The position numbers were made by a program, and so were the translations under genes. A stretch of DNA of 34,981 bases from Prevotella sp. UBA1705 (lineage in GTDB: Bacteria > Bacteroidota > Bacteroidia > Bacteroidales > Bacteroidaceae): contig DCJH01000013.1 in the NCBI GenBank assembly GCA_002317385.1, positions 1-34,981 of the forward strand, written 5' to 3'. This document shows positions 7,734 to 15,176 of this stretch, one piece after another. Below the pieces are notes generated by a model. That model had not been told where the DNA came from and searched no databases. It was given only the letters and a program-made list of their open reading frames with translations. Position 1 is the first letter of the stretch; each line of letters begins with the position of its first letter.

Positions 7734-8834
7734 TCATTCGGCGAAGGTGTCGGCCGTGGTACCCTTGATGAATCCACGCCATTTCTCGATGAGTTGGGCA
7801 AAGTCTTGCGGCCACTCGGAGTCGAAATCCATCTGCTGTCCGGTGGTGGGATGCACGAAACCGAGCGTCTTGGCATGGAGCGCCTGGCGGTTGCAGAGCT
7901 TGAAGCAGTTCTGGATGAACGCCTTATAGGTGGTGCTTCGCGTGCCGCGCAGTATCTCACAGCCGCCGTATCGCTCGTCGCCGAAGAGCGGATGGCCTAT
8001 GGATTTCATGTGGGCGCGTATCTGATGGGTGCGCCCAGTCTCCAGAATGCACTGCACCAGCGTGACATATCCGAACCGCTCCAGCACATGATAGTGGGTC
8101 ACGGCGGGCTTGCCAATGTCAGAATCGGGCTCGAACACCCTCATGCGGAGGCGGTCCTTGGGGTCGCGCCCGATGTTTCCCTCGATGCGTCCCTCGTCTT
8201 CCTTGGGGTTGCCCCACACCAGCGCGTTGTACGAACGATGCGTTGTCTTGTTGAAAAACTGCTTGCCGAGCGCCGTCTTCGCGTCGGCCGTCTTGGCCAC
8301 GACAAGCAGTCCGCTGGTATCCTTGTCTATGCGATGCACCAGCCCCACCTCGGGATCATTGGGGTCGAACGACTCCAAATCTCTCAGGTGCCAGGCCACG
8401 GCATTGATGAGCGTGCCGTGGAAGTTGCCGGCTCCGGGATGCACCACCATGCCGGCCTCCTTGTTGATCACCATCAACGCGTCGTCCTCGTAGACGATGT
8501 TGAGTGGAATCTCCTCTGGCTTGATAGACGATTCATGCTTCGGGCGGTCGAGCATCAGGGTGATAACGTCTAACGGACGCACCTTGTAATTGCTCTTCAC
8601 GGGGCAGCCATTCACAAAGATGCACCCGGCATCGGCCGCTGTCTGTATGCGGTTGCGGCTGGAATGCTGCATCTTATCGGCCAGAAACTTGTCGATGCGC
8701 AGCGGTGCCTGACCAGCGTCCACCTCCACTTTCCAGTGCTCGTAGAGCTGACCGTCGCCACCGTCGGCCTGCGGAGTCTCCTCCATGAGGTCGTCGTCTT
8801 CGAGCAGGTCTATATCTTCTGTATATTCTGTCAT
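7734..8834 (-). CDS. rluD: RluA/RluD-family 23S rRNA pseudouridine synthase
   Basis: Isomerises uridine to pseudouridine in rRNA; large-subunit sites are inferred from the family. 366 aa. An acidic N-terminal tail (1-30) precedes an S4 RNA-binding domain (about 45-97, LRIDKFLADKM...VNGCPVKSNYKV). The catalytic domain follows with GLVHRIDKDTSGLLVVAKT, where Asp170 is the catalytic aspartate. Its start overlaps the stop of the PASTA gene by 4 nt, so the two are translationally linked. RluD is favoured over RluC because of length and N-terminus, but this is not certain. Confidence 0.88.
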   Translation of the reverse strand: MTEYTEDIDLLEDDDLMEETPQADGGDGQLYEHWKVEVDAGQAPLRIDKFLADKMQHSSRNRIQTAADAGCIFVNGCPVKSNYKVRPLDVITLMLDRPKHESSIKPEEIPLNIVYEDDALMVINKEAGMVVHPGAGNFHGTLINAVAWHLRDLESFDPNDPEVGLVHRIDKDTSGLLVVAKTADAKTALGKQFFNKTTHRSYNALVWGNPKEDEGRIEGNIGRDPKDRLRMRVFEPDSDIGKPAVTHYHVLERFGYVTLVQCILETGRTHQIRAHMKSIGHPLFGDERYGGCEILRGTRSTTYKAFIQNCFKLCNRQALHAKTLGFVHPTTGQQMDFDSEWPQDFAQLIEKWRGFIKGTTADTFAE

Positions 8835-9556
8835 TGCTTAGCAGGCTCTACCGGAGGCTCGGGCGCCACCTCAGGGGCAGGCGGTGCGGGTTCTACCGGA
8901 GGCTCCTTCACCTCCTGGAACTCGTCTACGTCGTTCGAACCATCCGTATTTTCCTCTTCGTGATACACCGGATCGATGTAGTTCACCGAGTCGTTCATAT
9001 CGCGCATACCATTGCCCACCTGAATGATGAGCTTGGCATCTACGGGCACTTTGTCGCCGTAGACCACGTGCTTACCATTGACCAGGATGCCATACACCCA
9101 ATCTTTCTCGCCCGCGATGAACTGCGGCGGGCCGAGCTTGAATCCCATCGCCGTGAGCTTGGCCATGGCCTCGCGCAGCGAACTGTTGTCGATCACGTCG
9201 GGAAGGGTTATCGTGGGTGAGTGGGCAGCATTGATAGTGACATATATGATATGCCCCGACTTCACGCGCTCTCCAGGTGCCGGCGACTGCTCGAGGATGC
9301 AGCCCGGGGGCAGGCGCTTCACATAGCCCGTGTCGACCACCTCGATTTCCAGGTCGAGATTGTCGGCAATGTCTTGTGCATCCTCTATATTCTTGTGCAG
9401 AAGCTTAGGTATCGCTATCGATTCCCCGTGGTGGGTATAGACATCCAAGCCAAACTTGAAGCCCACGGCAAGCACCAGCACCGTGGCGGCCATGGCCAGC
9501 AGATTGCCCCATAGCGACCAGCTCTTGAACTTGCCGAAGAATTCTGTTAATGTCAT
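8831..9556 (-). CDS. PASTA-domain membrane protein
   Basis: 241 aa. A short cytoplasmic N-terminus is followed by one membrane helix (about 16-38). Two recognisable PASTA domains (about 44-110 and 113-181) face the periplasm; the first has the typical QSPAPGERVKSG stretch. PASTA domains usually bind muropeptides and occur at the end of PknB-type kinases or PBPs. Here there is no kinase or transpeptidase domain. The C-terminus is acidic, then proline-rich with repeated PPVEPAP. It is the first gene of an operon with rluD and ddl, which suggests a role in wall sensing or synthesis. Confidence 0.85.
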   Translation of the reverse strand: MTLTEFFGKFKSWSLWGNLLAMAATVLVLAVGFKFGLDVYTHHGESIAIPKLLHKNIEDAQDIADNLDLEIEVVDTGYVKRLPPGCILEQSPAPGERVKSGHIIYVTINAAHSPTITLPDVIDNSSLREAMAKLTAMGFKLGPPQFIAGEKDWVYGILVNGKHVVYGDKVPVDAKLIIQVGNGMRDMNDSVNYIDPVYHEEENTDGSNDVDEFQEVKEPPVEPAPPAPEVAPEPPVEPAKQ

Positions 9557-9574
9557 CGATGTTATATTTTTCTA

Positions 9575-9605
9575 CAAAGATAGTGCAATTCCGTCTAAAA
9601 CCAAA
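9575..9605 (-). promoter_or_regulatory. Promoter of the PASTA-rluD-ddl operon
   Basis: On the minus strand TTTG (9605-9602), 19 nt, TATCTTTG (9582-9575): a full match to the Bacteroidota consensus, ending 18 nt before the start codon. Confidence 0.8.
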
Positions 9606-9932
9606 GGATGTGCCGATTATTTTTGGCCCTCGGGGCTTTTAGGCAAGCCCCTGCCCGCCCCGATGAGCAGCCGATTCCCCACGCCCGGGTCAGCCGGCGG
9701 CGTGGGCCGAGGGCCGGCGGAGACAAATCGGGGGCACCCTGTTGCACAGCACGCCACACTGTGCAGGCCCCGCTTCGAAGGCTATTTTTCGGGAAAAACG
9801 CCTATCGGAGACCCGTTTTCCACATCCGTAAACCACCTACGCTGAGCCATTTACGCCCATAAATTCAGGCGATTTTAACAAATGAATATACTCCAAAAAA
9901 AATAAAGTTTTATACAAAAAAGAATTAATTTA

Positions 9933-9965
9933 TTTGGTAAAACACTGGAAACACCCGTATCTTGG
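9933..9965 (+). promoter_or_regulatory. Promoter of the small lipoprotein gene
   Basis: TTTG (9933-9936), 21 nt, TATCTTGG (9958-9965), one mismatch from TAnnTTTG, 23 nt before the ATG at 9989. Confidence 0.6.
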
Positions 9966-9988
9966 GGCATCAACCAAATTGAAAATTT

Positions 9989-10378
9989 ATGAAAACAACT
10001 TTGAAATCACTATCATTTTTGGTATTATCTCTCTTGATGTCTATCACTTTAGCCTCATGCAGTAGCGACACAGACCCTGCCGATGTGGACGTTTTCCTCG
10101 GCACCTACAAGGGGCAGATTGGCTACGTCAACGTTTCTCCAGCCAAGAATATCAGCGCCAACGACGGCCAGGTCATTGTCAAGAAGGTAGGTTCAAGCTA
10201 TTCTTTCTACTTCAACAACGACATTCCGGACCTGACTGGCATCAAGTTTGAGAAGAAAGACGACAACACTTATGTCAGCATCGGCACCGGACTCACCGGC
10301 ATCACCATCTCCGCCTCCAAGCTCAACATGCTTGTTGTGAAGGGCACCGAGACGTGGACGGCCAACTGCACGCGGTAA
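9989..10378 (+). CDS. Small lipoprotein of unknown function
   Basis: 129 aa. A lysine-containing hydrophobic signal peptide ends in LASC with Cys24 as the lipidated residue, followed by SSDTDPADVD. Such an acidic run after the cysteine is typical of Bacteroidota surface-exposed lipoproteins. The remaining 100 residues alternate short polar and hydrophobic stretches, with GTYKGQIGYVNV and GTGLTGITISASK, suggesting a small beta-barrel or lipocalin-like fold. No family is recognised. It has its own promoter and stands alone between two operons. Confidence 0.75.
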   Translation: MKTTLKSLSFLVLSLLMSITLASCSSDTDPADVDVFLGTYKGQIGYVNVSPAKNISANDGQVIVKKVGSSYSFYFNNDIPDLTGIKFEKKDDNTYVSIGTGLTGITISASKLNMLVVKGTETWTANCTR

Positions 10379-10467
10379 ACCACTCAGCCGCGAGCAAGGA
10401 GTGGCACTCCCTTACCTTTTGAACCGCCGCTCCTGATGGTCTCTGACCATCTTCATTAGTTTTCTCC

Positions 10468-10512
10468 AAGCCATAGCTATCCTGCGAGCATACAGGGTGC
10501 TATGGCTTTTTC
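10468..10512 (+). terminator. Terminator after the small lipoprotein gene
   Basis: AAGCCATAGC (10468-10477) pairs perfectly with GCTATGGCTT (10499-10508), with an inner CCTG/CAGG pair, followed by TTTT. It lies 90 nt after the stop codon. Confidence 0.7.
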
Positions 10513-10856
10513 CGTGCTCCGACCTGCCGCACCTTCCACCCATTTCCGGTACGGACAAGCTCGGAATCGCACCCCCTCGCTGCCTCACTACCTTCAGAAT
10601 CATCAGTTCTCCAGCCCACGAACTGTGAGATTCCGTCATCCATCTTCTCTTGATGAACGACTTATCTCAAAAAGGAGACGAAACTTATTGACATGCGACC
10701 AAGATGCTATCGCCTCATGGCCAGGCCTATCCTTTCTTCGCTGCATACCTCGTCGTCCTCACAAATCGACCGATTGGAGCACACGCTGCAACTGATTGAA
10801 AAACAAAGGAATACCTCTCGACAGAACCATCCCATCCCACCCTCTCCACGATTCCA

Positions 10857-10944
10857 TAGTAATCGTGACGCGAAAAGGTACTCATCGCGAGACGATTTGG
10901 TACTAATCGTGACGCGAAAAGGTGCTTATCACAAAACGAATTGG
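10857..10944 (+). repeat. Four tandem 22-bp modules, locus C
   Basis: Exact 22-bp period: 10857-10878, 10879-10900, 10901-10922, 10923-10944, each ending in GG. Modules 1 and 3 differ at one base (TAGTAATCG versus TACTAATCG at the start, GCGAAAAGG at positions 14-22). Modules 2 and 4 are diverged copies. The same module occurs at 1784-1894, 17543-17610 and 29813-29857. Confidence 0.85.
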
Positions 10945-11070
10945 TATCGCCCGTTTCTGCAAGAGCTCTCCATGCTCCAAAAACAAGGCAGAAACAGCTG
11001 CATCATCAGCGAAATGTCTCTACAAAACGAGGCACTTCCGCGGGTGCCCAGTCGCCCTCTCGGAGGCGGT

Positions 11071-11118
11071 AAAAATAAAAGGAGGGTGCGCCAAATAGCT
11101 TTGACGCACCCTCCTTTT
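11071..11118 (-). terminator. Terminator of rpmH
   Basis: A 14-bp perfect stem, AAAAGGAGGGTGCG (11077-11090) against CGCACCCTCCTTTT (11105-11118), is followed in the minus direction by TATTTTT. It lies 25 nt past the rpmH stop. Confidence 0.9.
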
Positions 11119-11142
11119 GTCTACTGTGACAGAACGGGGAGA

Positions 11143-11298
11143 TTACTTTCCGTGGTTCTCGTCGGACACAGACAACTTCTTGCGGCCCTTGGCACGACGA
11201 GAAGCGAGTACACGACGACCATTCTTCGTTGCCATTCTCTCGCGGAAACCGTGCTTGTTCACGCGGCGACGGTTGTGAGGCTGAAATGTTCTTTTCAT
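11143..11298 (-). CDS. rpmH: 50S ribosomal protein L34
   Basis: 51-residue basic protein, part of the large ribosomal subunit. Translation of the minus strand from the ATG at 11298 gives MKRTFQPHNRRRVNKHGFRE, then RMATKNGRRVLASRRAKGRK and KLSVSDENHGK, a full-length L34 with the invariant KHGFRxRM and GRxVLxxRRxKGRxxL blocks. It is divergent from efp. There is no rnpA or dnaA neighbour as in many other phyla. It has its own promoter and a strong terminator, so it is probably transcribed alone. Confidence 0.98.
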   Translation of the reverse strand: MKRTFQPHNRRRVNKHGFRERMATKNGRRVLASRRAKGRKKLSVSDENHGK

Positions 11299-11366
11299 CT
11301 TTTTATGCTTATTTTAATTTATTATTGTTTCAACTTCAAAGGGCACAGATATCCCCGTTTGGGCTG

Positions 11367-11397
11367 CAAAATTACTCATAATTTTCGAAATAACAAA
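11367..11397 (-). promoter_or_regulatory. rpmH promoter
   Basis: Minus strand TTTG (11397-11394), 19 nt, TAATTTTG (11374-11367): full Bacteroidota consensus. The leader is about 60 nt and AT-rich. Confidence 0.8.
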
Positions 11398-11448
11398 GAA
11401 TTAAACGATTTTTCGCCCACAAATCGATGTTTTTTTGTAAAATAGTAG

Positions 11449-11456
11449 TAACTTTG
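11449..11456 (+). promoter_or_regulatory. -7 box of efp
   Basis: TAACTTTG matches TAnnTTTG, 42 nt before the efp ATG. No TTTG at the right upstream spacing was found. Confidence 0.6.
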
Positions 11457-11498
11457 CAGGCGCAAAATAGACTATCACAAATTTAATAAATACATAGA

Positions 11499-12068
11499 AT
11501 GATTAATTCACAGGAAATCAAAATCGGAACATGTATCCGTATGGACGGTGGCATTTGGAAGTGTGTAGACTTCCAGCATCGCAAGCCGGGAAAGGGCAAC
11601 ACCGTGATGAATACCAAGCTGAAGAATGTTGCTGACGGTCGCGTGCTGGAGCGCACGTTCCAGGTTGGCTTCAAACTCGACGACGTTCGCGTAGAGCATC
11701 GCCCCTATCAGTACCTCTATGAGGACGGCACGGGCTGCATCTTCATGAACCAGGAGACCTTCGAGCAGATTCCTATCGCTAAGGATATGATCACCGGCGC
11801 CGACTTCATGAAGGAGGGCGACATCGTAGACGTGCAGACAGATACATCCGACGGCACCATCCTCTCGGCCGAAATGCCCATCAAGACCAACCTCGTGATC
11901 ACACACAGTGAGCCGGGTGTGAAGGGCAACACCGCCACCAACGCCACCAAGCCGGCCACGCTGGAGACTGGAGCAGAGGTTCGCGTGCCCCTCTTCATCA
12001 ACGAGGGAGAGACCATCACCATCGATACCCGCGACGGAAGCTACGTGGGTCGTGTGACGGAGAAGTAA
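11499..12068 (+). CDS. efp: Translation elongation factor P
   Basis: Binds stalled ribosomes between the P and E sites and speeds peptide bond formation at polyproline stretches. 189 aa in the three-domain layout: KOW-like N-domain (1-65), then two OB domains. The loop HRKPGKGN (27-34) places Lys32 where other EF-Ps carry the modified residue. The C-terminus (GETITIDTRDGSYVGRV) is the family signature region. A client in this window could be the proline-rich tail of the PASTA protein. Divergent from rpmH. Confidence 0.97.
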   Translation: MINSQEIKIGTCIRMDGGIWKCVDFQHRKPGKGNTVMNTKLKNVADGRVLERTFQVGFKLDDVRVEHRPYQYLYEDGTGCIFMNQETFEQIPIAKDMITGADFMKEGDIVDVQTDTSDGTILSAEMPIKTNLVITHSEPGVKGNTATNATKPATLETGAEVRVPLFINEGETITIDTRDGSYVGRVTEK

Positions 12069-12069
12069 A

Positions 12070-12244
12070 CAGGAAAAAAGCAAAAGGGTAAAAAAGTAAA
12101 AGCCTGCGGTCTGACTCAGACTCCAGTCTTATGCTTTTTTACCTTTTTTCTTTTATGGCTTACGCTTCTTTCTATCTCTGCCGGCCCTGATGCAGATACG
12201 TTCTTACACCCCTTTACCTTTTTACTTTTTTACCTTTTTACCCT
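12070..12244. repeat. Inverted low-complexity repeat, GTAAAAAG type
   Basis: A-rich GGGTAAAAAAGTAAAAG (about 12085-12101) is mirrored by GCTTTTTTACCTTTTTTC (about 12133-12150), forming a long imperfect hairpin after efp. A further T-rich copy (about 12210-12243) runs to 2 nt before the next start codon. It may serve as the efp terminator. The same sequence type occurs at 15088-15121. Confidence 0.6.
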
Positions 12245-12245
12245 T

Positions 12246-13295
12246 ATGAAATACTCCTTCATCATCCCCGTCTTCAACCGTCCCGACGAGGTGGACGAGC
12301 TGCTCGATAGCCTGACGCGCCAGACTCTGCGCCAGTTTGAGGTCATCATCGTGGAAGACGGCTCACAACAGCCTTGCCAGGACGTGTGCCGCAAGTATCA
12401 GGACTGCCTCGACCTCAAGTATTTCATGAAGGAAAACAGCGGACCGGGCCAGAGCCGCAACTACGGTGTGGAGCGCGCCACGGGCGAATATGTGCTCATT
12501 CTCGACTCCGACGTGGTGCTGCCCGAGGGGTATCTCCAGGCCGTGGACGAGGAATTGCAGCGCGAAACGTGCGATGCCTTCGGCGGTCCAGACCGTGCCC
12601 ACGAGTCGTTCACCCCCACGCAGAAGGCCATCTCCTACTCCATGACGAGCTTCTTCACCACCGGAGGCATCCGCGGCGGCAAGAAAAAGCTCGACAAATT
12701 CTACCCCCGCTCGTTCAACATGGGCATCCGTCGCGACGTGTACCAGCAGTTGGGCGGGTTCTCCAAGATGCGATTCGGCGAGGATATCGACTTCTCCATC
12801 CGCATCTTCAAGGCCGGATGCCGCTGCCGCCTCTTCCCCGGCGCATGGGTCTACCATAAGCGTCGCACCGACTTCCGCAAGTTCTGGCGGCAGGTCTACA
12901 ACAGCGGCATCGCCCGAATCAACCTCTATAAGAAGTATCCCGAGAGCCTCAAGCTCGTCCATCTCTTGCCCATGGTGTTCACGTTGGGCGTGTTTTTCCT
13001 GCTCATCCTGTTCGTTATCGGCATCCTCGTGGGCATCTTCGTCCGCCCATACGTAGATCCTCCCTTCGGTCTGATGCTCTGCACGGCGGCCCTTCTGCCC
13101 CTCGTGCTCTATTCGCTCGTCGTCTTTCTCGACTCCGCCATCCAGTATCGCAGCCTCCGCATCGGCCTCCTCTCCATCCGTGCCGCCTTTAACCAGCTCA
13201 TGGGCTACGGCTGCGGCTTCCTCAATGCCTGGTGGAAACGCTGTGTCCGCGGCCGTGACGAGTTCTCCGCCTATAGCAAAAACTTCTACAAATAA
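12246..13295 (+). CDS. Family 2 glycosyltransferase with C-terminal membrane helices
   Basis: 349 aa. The N-terminal GT-A domain begins SFIIPVFNRPDEVDELLDSL and shows VEDGS (37-40), SRNYG, the LDSDV metal-binding motif (86-90), and GEDIDFSIR (178-186) in the catalytic-base region. Two hydrophobic segments (about 240-266 and 275-296) anchor it in the membrane. It probably transfers a sugar from a nucleotide-sugar to a glycan or lipid carrier; donor and acceptor are unknown. No other glycan genes are adjacent. The ATG at 12246 directly follows a T-rich repeat and has no Shine-Dalgarno site. Confidence 0.85.
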   Translation: MKYSFIIPVFNRPDEVDELLDSLTRQTLRQFEVIIVEDGSQQPCQDVCRKYQDCLDLKYFMKENSGPGQSRNYGVERATGEYVLILDSDVVLPEGYLQAVDEELQRETCDAFGGPDRAHESFTPTQKAISYSMTSFFTTGGIRGGKKKLDKFYPRSFNMGIRRDVYQQLGGFSKMRFGEDIDFSIRIFKAGCRCRLFPGAWVYHKRRTDFRKFWRQVYNSGIARINLYKKYPESLKLVHLLPMVFTLGVFFLLILFVIGILVGIFVRPYVDPPFGLMLCTAALLPLVLYSLVVFLDSAIQYRSLRIGLLSIRAAFNQLMGYGCGFLNAWWKRCVRGRDEFSAYSKNFYK

Positions 13296-13330
13296 TTGAG
13301 AATTGATAATTCATAATTGATAATTATGAT
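13292..13330. repeat. AATTGATAATT-type repeat, left of the four-helix-bundle gene
   Basis: AT-rich AATTGAGAATTGATAATTC and on, ending in TAATTATGATTA. Its reverse complement lies at 13818-13858, so the pair brackets the gene at 13388-13786. Confidence 0.7.
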
Positions 13331-13338
13331 TACCTTTG
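13331..13338 (+). promoter_or_regulatory. -7 box of the four-helix-bundle gene
   Basis: TACCTTTG, a full TAnnTTTG match, 49 nt before the ATG. It begins where the AT-rich repeat ends. No TTG at the right spacing. Confidence 0.5.
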
Positions 13339-13387
13339 CGTATTCCTACTGCAGTCGATAGACCCTACTACTAACACGCTAAGACTT

Positions 13388-13786
13388 ATGTTGAAACGCA
13401 AGGAAAACATTATTCTGACCAAGACGGATGCTTTCTCTGACCGGATTGTCAGGCTTGCCCGCTATCTTCAGGTGGAGAAGCACGAGCGAATCCTTAGAGA
13501 CCAGATTCTCAGGAGCGGCACCAGCATTGCCGCCAACACTGCCGAAAGCCGAAATGCACAGAGCCGTGCCGACTTCATCAGTAAGCTAAGCATCGCCCTG
13601 AAAGAAGCCGACGAGACGCAGATGTGGATTAAAAAGCTCTACGTTGGCAATTATATCAACGAGAAAGGCTATGAGTCGCTGACACAAGACGTGGTGGAAA
13701 TCATCAAGATTCTCACCTCAATCATCAAGACTTCCAAGGGATTGCAGTCCCCATCTGCCTCCAACAGAGATTCCTCTAATCCCTGA
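13388..13786 (+). CDS. Four-helix-bundle protein (23S rRNA IVS / S23 family)
   Basis: 132 aa. The core matches the family well: FSDRIVRLARYLQ, the hallmark LRDQILRSGTSIAANTAES (36-54), then RADFISKLSIALKEADETQMWIKKL (60-84). The fold is a small helical bundle that forms a pentamer in solved relatives. Members were first found inside intervening sequences of 23S rRNA genes, and they also occur as single scattered genes in Bacteroidota, as here; the function is unknown. The gene has its own promoter box and is bracketed by inverted AT-rich repeats, so it may be a small transferable unit. Confidence 0.88.
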   Translation: MLKRKENIILTKTDAFSDRIVRLARYLQVEKHERILRDQILRSGTSIAANTAESRNAQSRADFISKLSIALKEADETQMWIKKLYVGNYINEKGYESLTQDVVEIIKILTSIIKTSKGLQSPSASNRDSSNP

Positions 13787-13817
13787 TACTCATCCCATCA
13801 TTGTCCCATCCAAGCGG

Positions 13818-13858
13818 GTAATCATAATTATCAATTCCCAATTATCAATTCTCAATTG
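13818..13858. repeat. AATTGATAATT-type repeat, right of the four-helix-bundle gene
   Basis: TAATCATAATTATCAATTCC continuing to TCTCAATTG; inverted copy of 13292-13330. The radC start codon follows 8 nt later. Confidence 0.7.
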
Positions 13859-13866
13859 TACCGAAA

Positions 13867-14553
13867 GTGCCTAAATTATCAATCAACAACTGGTCGGAGG
13901 CCGACCGTCCGCGCGAGAAGCTGGAGCGGCTCGGTGCCGCAGCTCTAAGCGATGCAGAGCTGTTGGCCATCCTCATCGGCTCGGGCTCGGCCAAAGAAAG
14001 TGCCGTAGACCTCATGCGAAGGGTCTTGGGCGACTGCAATAACAACCTGAACACCCTCGGAAAGATGACCATTGCCGACCTCGAACGCTACCACGGCATG
14101 GGGCCTGCCAAGGCCATCACCATCCTTGCAGCCTGCGAACTGGGTAAGCGTCGCACGAGTTCCGATGTGGAACAGCGCCGGGACCTCGGATCCTCAATGG
14201 CCATCTACGAATACATGCACCCCATATTGCAGGACCTCGACCTGGAGGAGTTCCACATCCTGCTACTCAATCAGAGTTTCAAACTCATCAAAGAGGTGTG
14301 CATCAGCCACGGCGGCATCACCGAGACAGCCGTCGACGTGAGGGTCATCATGAAGCATCTCATCCTCAACAACGCCACCGTGCTGGCCGTTTGCCACAAC
14401 CATCCCAGCGGCAATCCCAACCCCAGCACCTTCGACGACCGCCTCACGCAGTCTATCAAGAAGGCTTGCGAGACCATGCGCATCTACTTCTTAGACCATG
14501 TAATCATTGCCGACGGCAGTTATTACAGCTATCGCGACGAAGGGAAGATATAG
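13867..14553 (+). CDS. radC: RadC family JAB-domain protein
   Basis: 228 aa. N-terminal helix-hairpin-helix region (about 1-95) has LSDAELLAILIGSGSAKESA and LERYHGMGPAKA. The C-terminal JAB/MPN domain holds the metal motif HNHPSGNPNPSTFD (His177, His179, Ser187, Asp190). The metal-site spacing HxH-x7-S-x2-D is intact, so a hydrolase-like activity is possible. The old DNA-repair label rests on a misassigned allele, and the real role is not established. Start is GTG at 13867, because upstream DNA is an AT-rich repeat and the conserved N-terminus begins here. Confidence 0.9.
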   Translation: MPKLSINNWSEADRPREKLERLGAAALSDAELLAILIGSGSAKESAVDLMRRVLGDCNNNLNTLGKMTIADLERYHGMGPAKAITILAACELGKRRTSSDVEQRRDLGSSMAIYEYMHPILQDLDLEEFHILLLNQSFKLIKEVCISHGGITETAVDVRVIMKHLILNNATVLAVCHNHPSGNPNPSTFDDRLTQSIKKACETMRIYFLDHVIIADGSYYSYRDEGKI

Positions 14554-14555
14554 GG

Positions 14556-14660
14556 AATGACGAATGATGAGTGTGGAGTGACGAATGGAAGGCTGTGGAA
14601 TGATGAATGGAAAGCTGAGGAATGAAGAATGAAGGATTGCGGAATGGAGATTGGGGCAGG
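14556..14660. repeat. Degenerate GAATGATGAATG tandem repeat
   Basis: About nine imperfect copies of GAATGAnGAATG-like units follow the radC stop directly. No inverted partner and no open frame of interest. Confidence 0.65.
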
Positions 14661-14765
14661 CAGAGATGAGTGGATGAAGAAGGGCTATCGCCAATTCCTC
14701 AAGGTTTTGCTTGGCATATTCGAAAATAATGATTAAATTCGCAAAGTAAACAAATAGTACAAGCA

Positions 14766-15086
14766 ATGACACAAGAAGAAAAGACCAGAATAGAAGGACG
14801 CATCGTCGATGTGCTCAAAACCGTATATGATCCAGAGATTCCTGTCAACATCTGGGACCTCGGAATGATCTACAAGGTGGACCTCCAGGAGGACGGAACA
14901 CTGGAACTTGACATGACTTTTACGGCCCCCTCCTGCCCCGCTGCCGACTTCATCCTTGAGGATGTGCGTACCAAGGTGGAAGGCGTAGATGGCGTGAAGG
15001 CCGCCAATGTGAACCTCGTCTTCGACCCTGCCTGGGACCAAAGCATGATGAGCGAGGAGGCAAGAGTGGAGCTTGGGTTCGAATAG
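14766..15086 (+). CDS. DUF59/MIP18-family Fe-S cluster assembly protein
   Basis: 106-aa single-domain protein of the PaaD/SufT/YitW group. Signature segments are DPEIPVNIWDLGMIY (22-36) and the TAPSCPAADF motif with Cys57, the conserved cysteine thought to take part in Fe-S transfer. The length equals a bare MIP18 domain. Relatives assist Suf-dependent maturation of iron-sulfur proteins, but no suf gene lies in the window. It starts about 210 nt after radC, and no promoter is clear. Confidence 0.88.
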   Translation: MTQEEKTRIEGRIVDVLKTVYDPEIPVNIWDLGMIYKVDLQEDGTLELDMTFTAPSCPAADFILEDVRTKVEGVDGVKAANVNLVFDPAWDQSMMSEEARVELGFE

Positions 15087-15087
15087 T

Positions 15088-15121
15088 AAGAGTAAAAAGG
15101 TAAAAAAGTAAAAAGGTAAAA
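15088..15121. repeat. GTAAAAAG-type repeat
   Basis: AAAAGGTAAAAAAGTAAAAA and on, directly after the DUF59 stop. Same type as 12070-12244. A CTGCCCCA/TGGGGTA hairpin follows. Confidence 0.6.
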
Positions 15122-15176
15122 GGTGTGACTGCCCCAGAAATGGGGTATATTCCAAACCAAAACGGAGGGTAGTACC

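Larger units (their letters stand above)
9557..9988. other. Intergenic region with two divergent promoters and a GC-rich block
   Basis: 432 bp between the PASTA operon and a small lipoprotein gene. Both ends carry promoters. The middle (about 9625-9780) is markedly GC-rich against AT-rich flanks and contains GGGGCTT/AAGCCCC and GCACAG/CTGTGC hairpins. Short frames here look like composition artefacts. Confidence 0.6.
10379..11142. other. Intergenic region with hairpin, 22-bp array and rpmH terminator
   Basis: 764 bp without a convincing gene. In order: a hairpin at 10468-10508, about 340 bp with nothing recognised, the 22-bp array at 10857-10944, and the rpmH terminator at 11071-11118. Confidence 0.7.

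Noticed and set aside
9608..9862. 84-codon plus-strand frame as a small gene
   Set aside because: Arg/Pro-rich product of a GC-rich noncoding block, no signal or motif, no promoter or ribosome site.
10857..10944. CRISPR array
   Set aside because: The units touch each other with a 22-bp period and no unique spacers, copies are diverged, and no cas gene is in the window.
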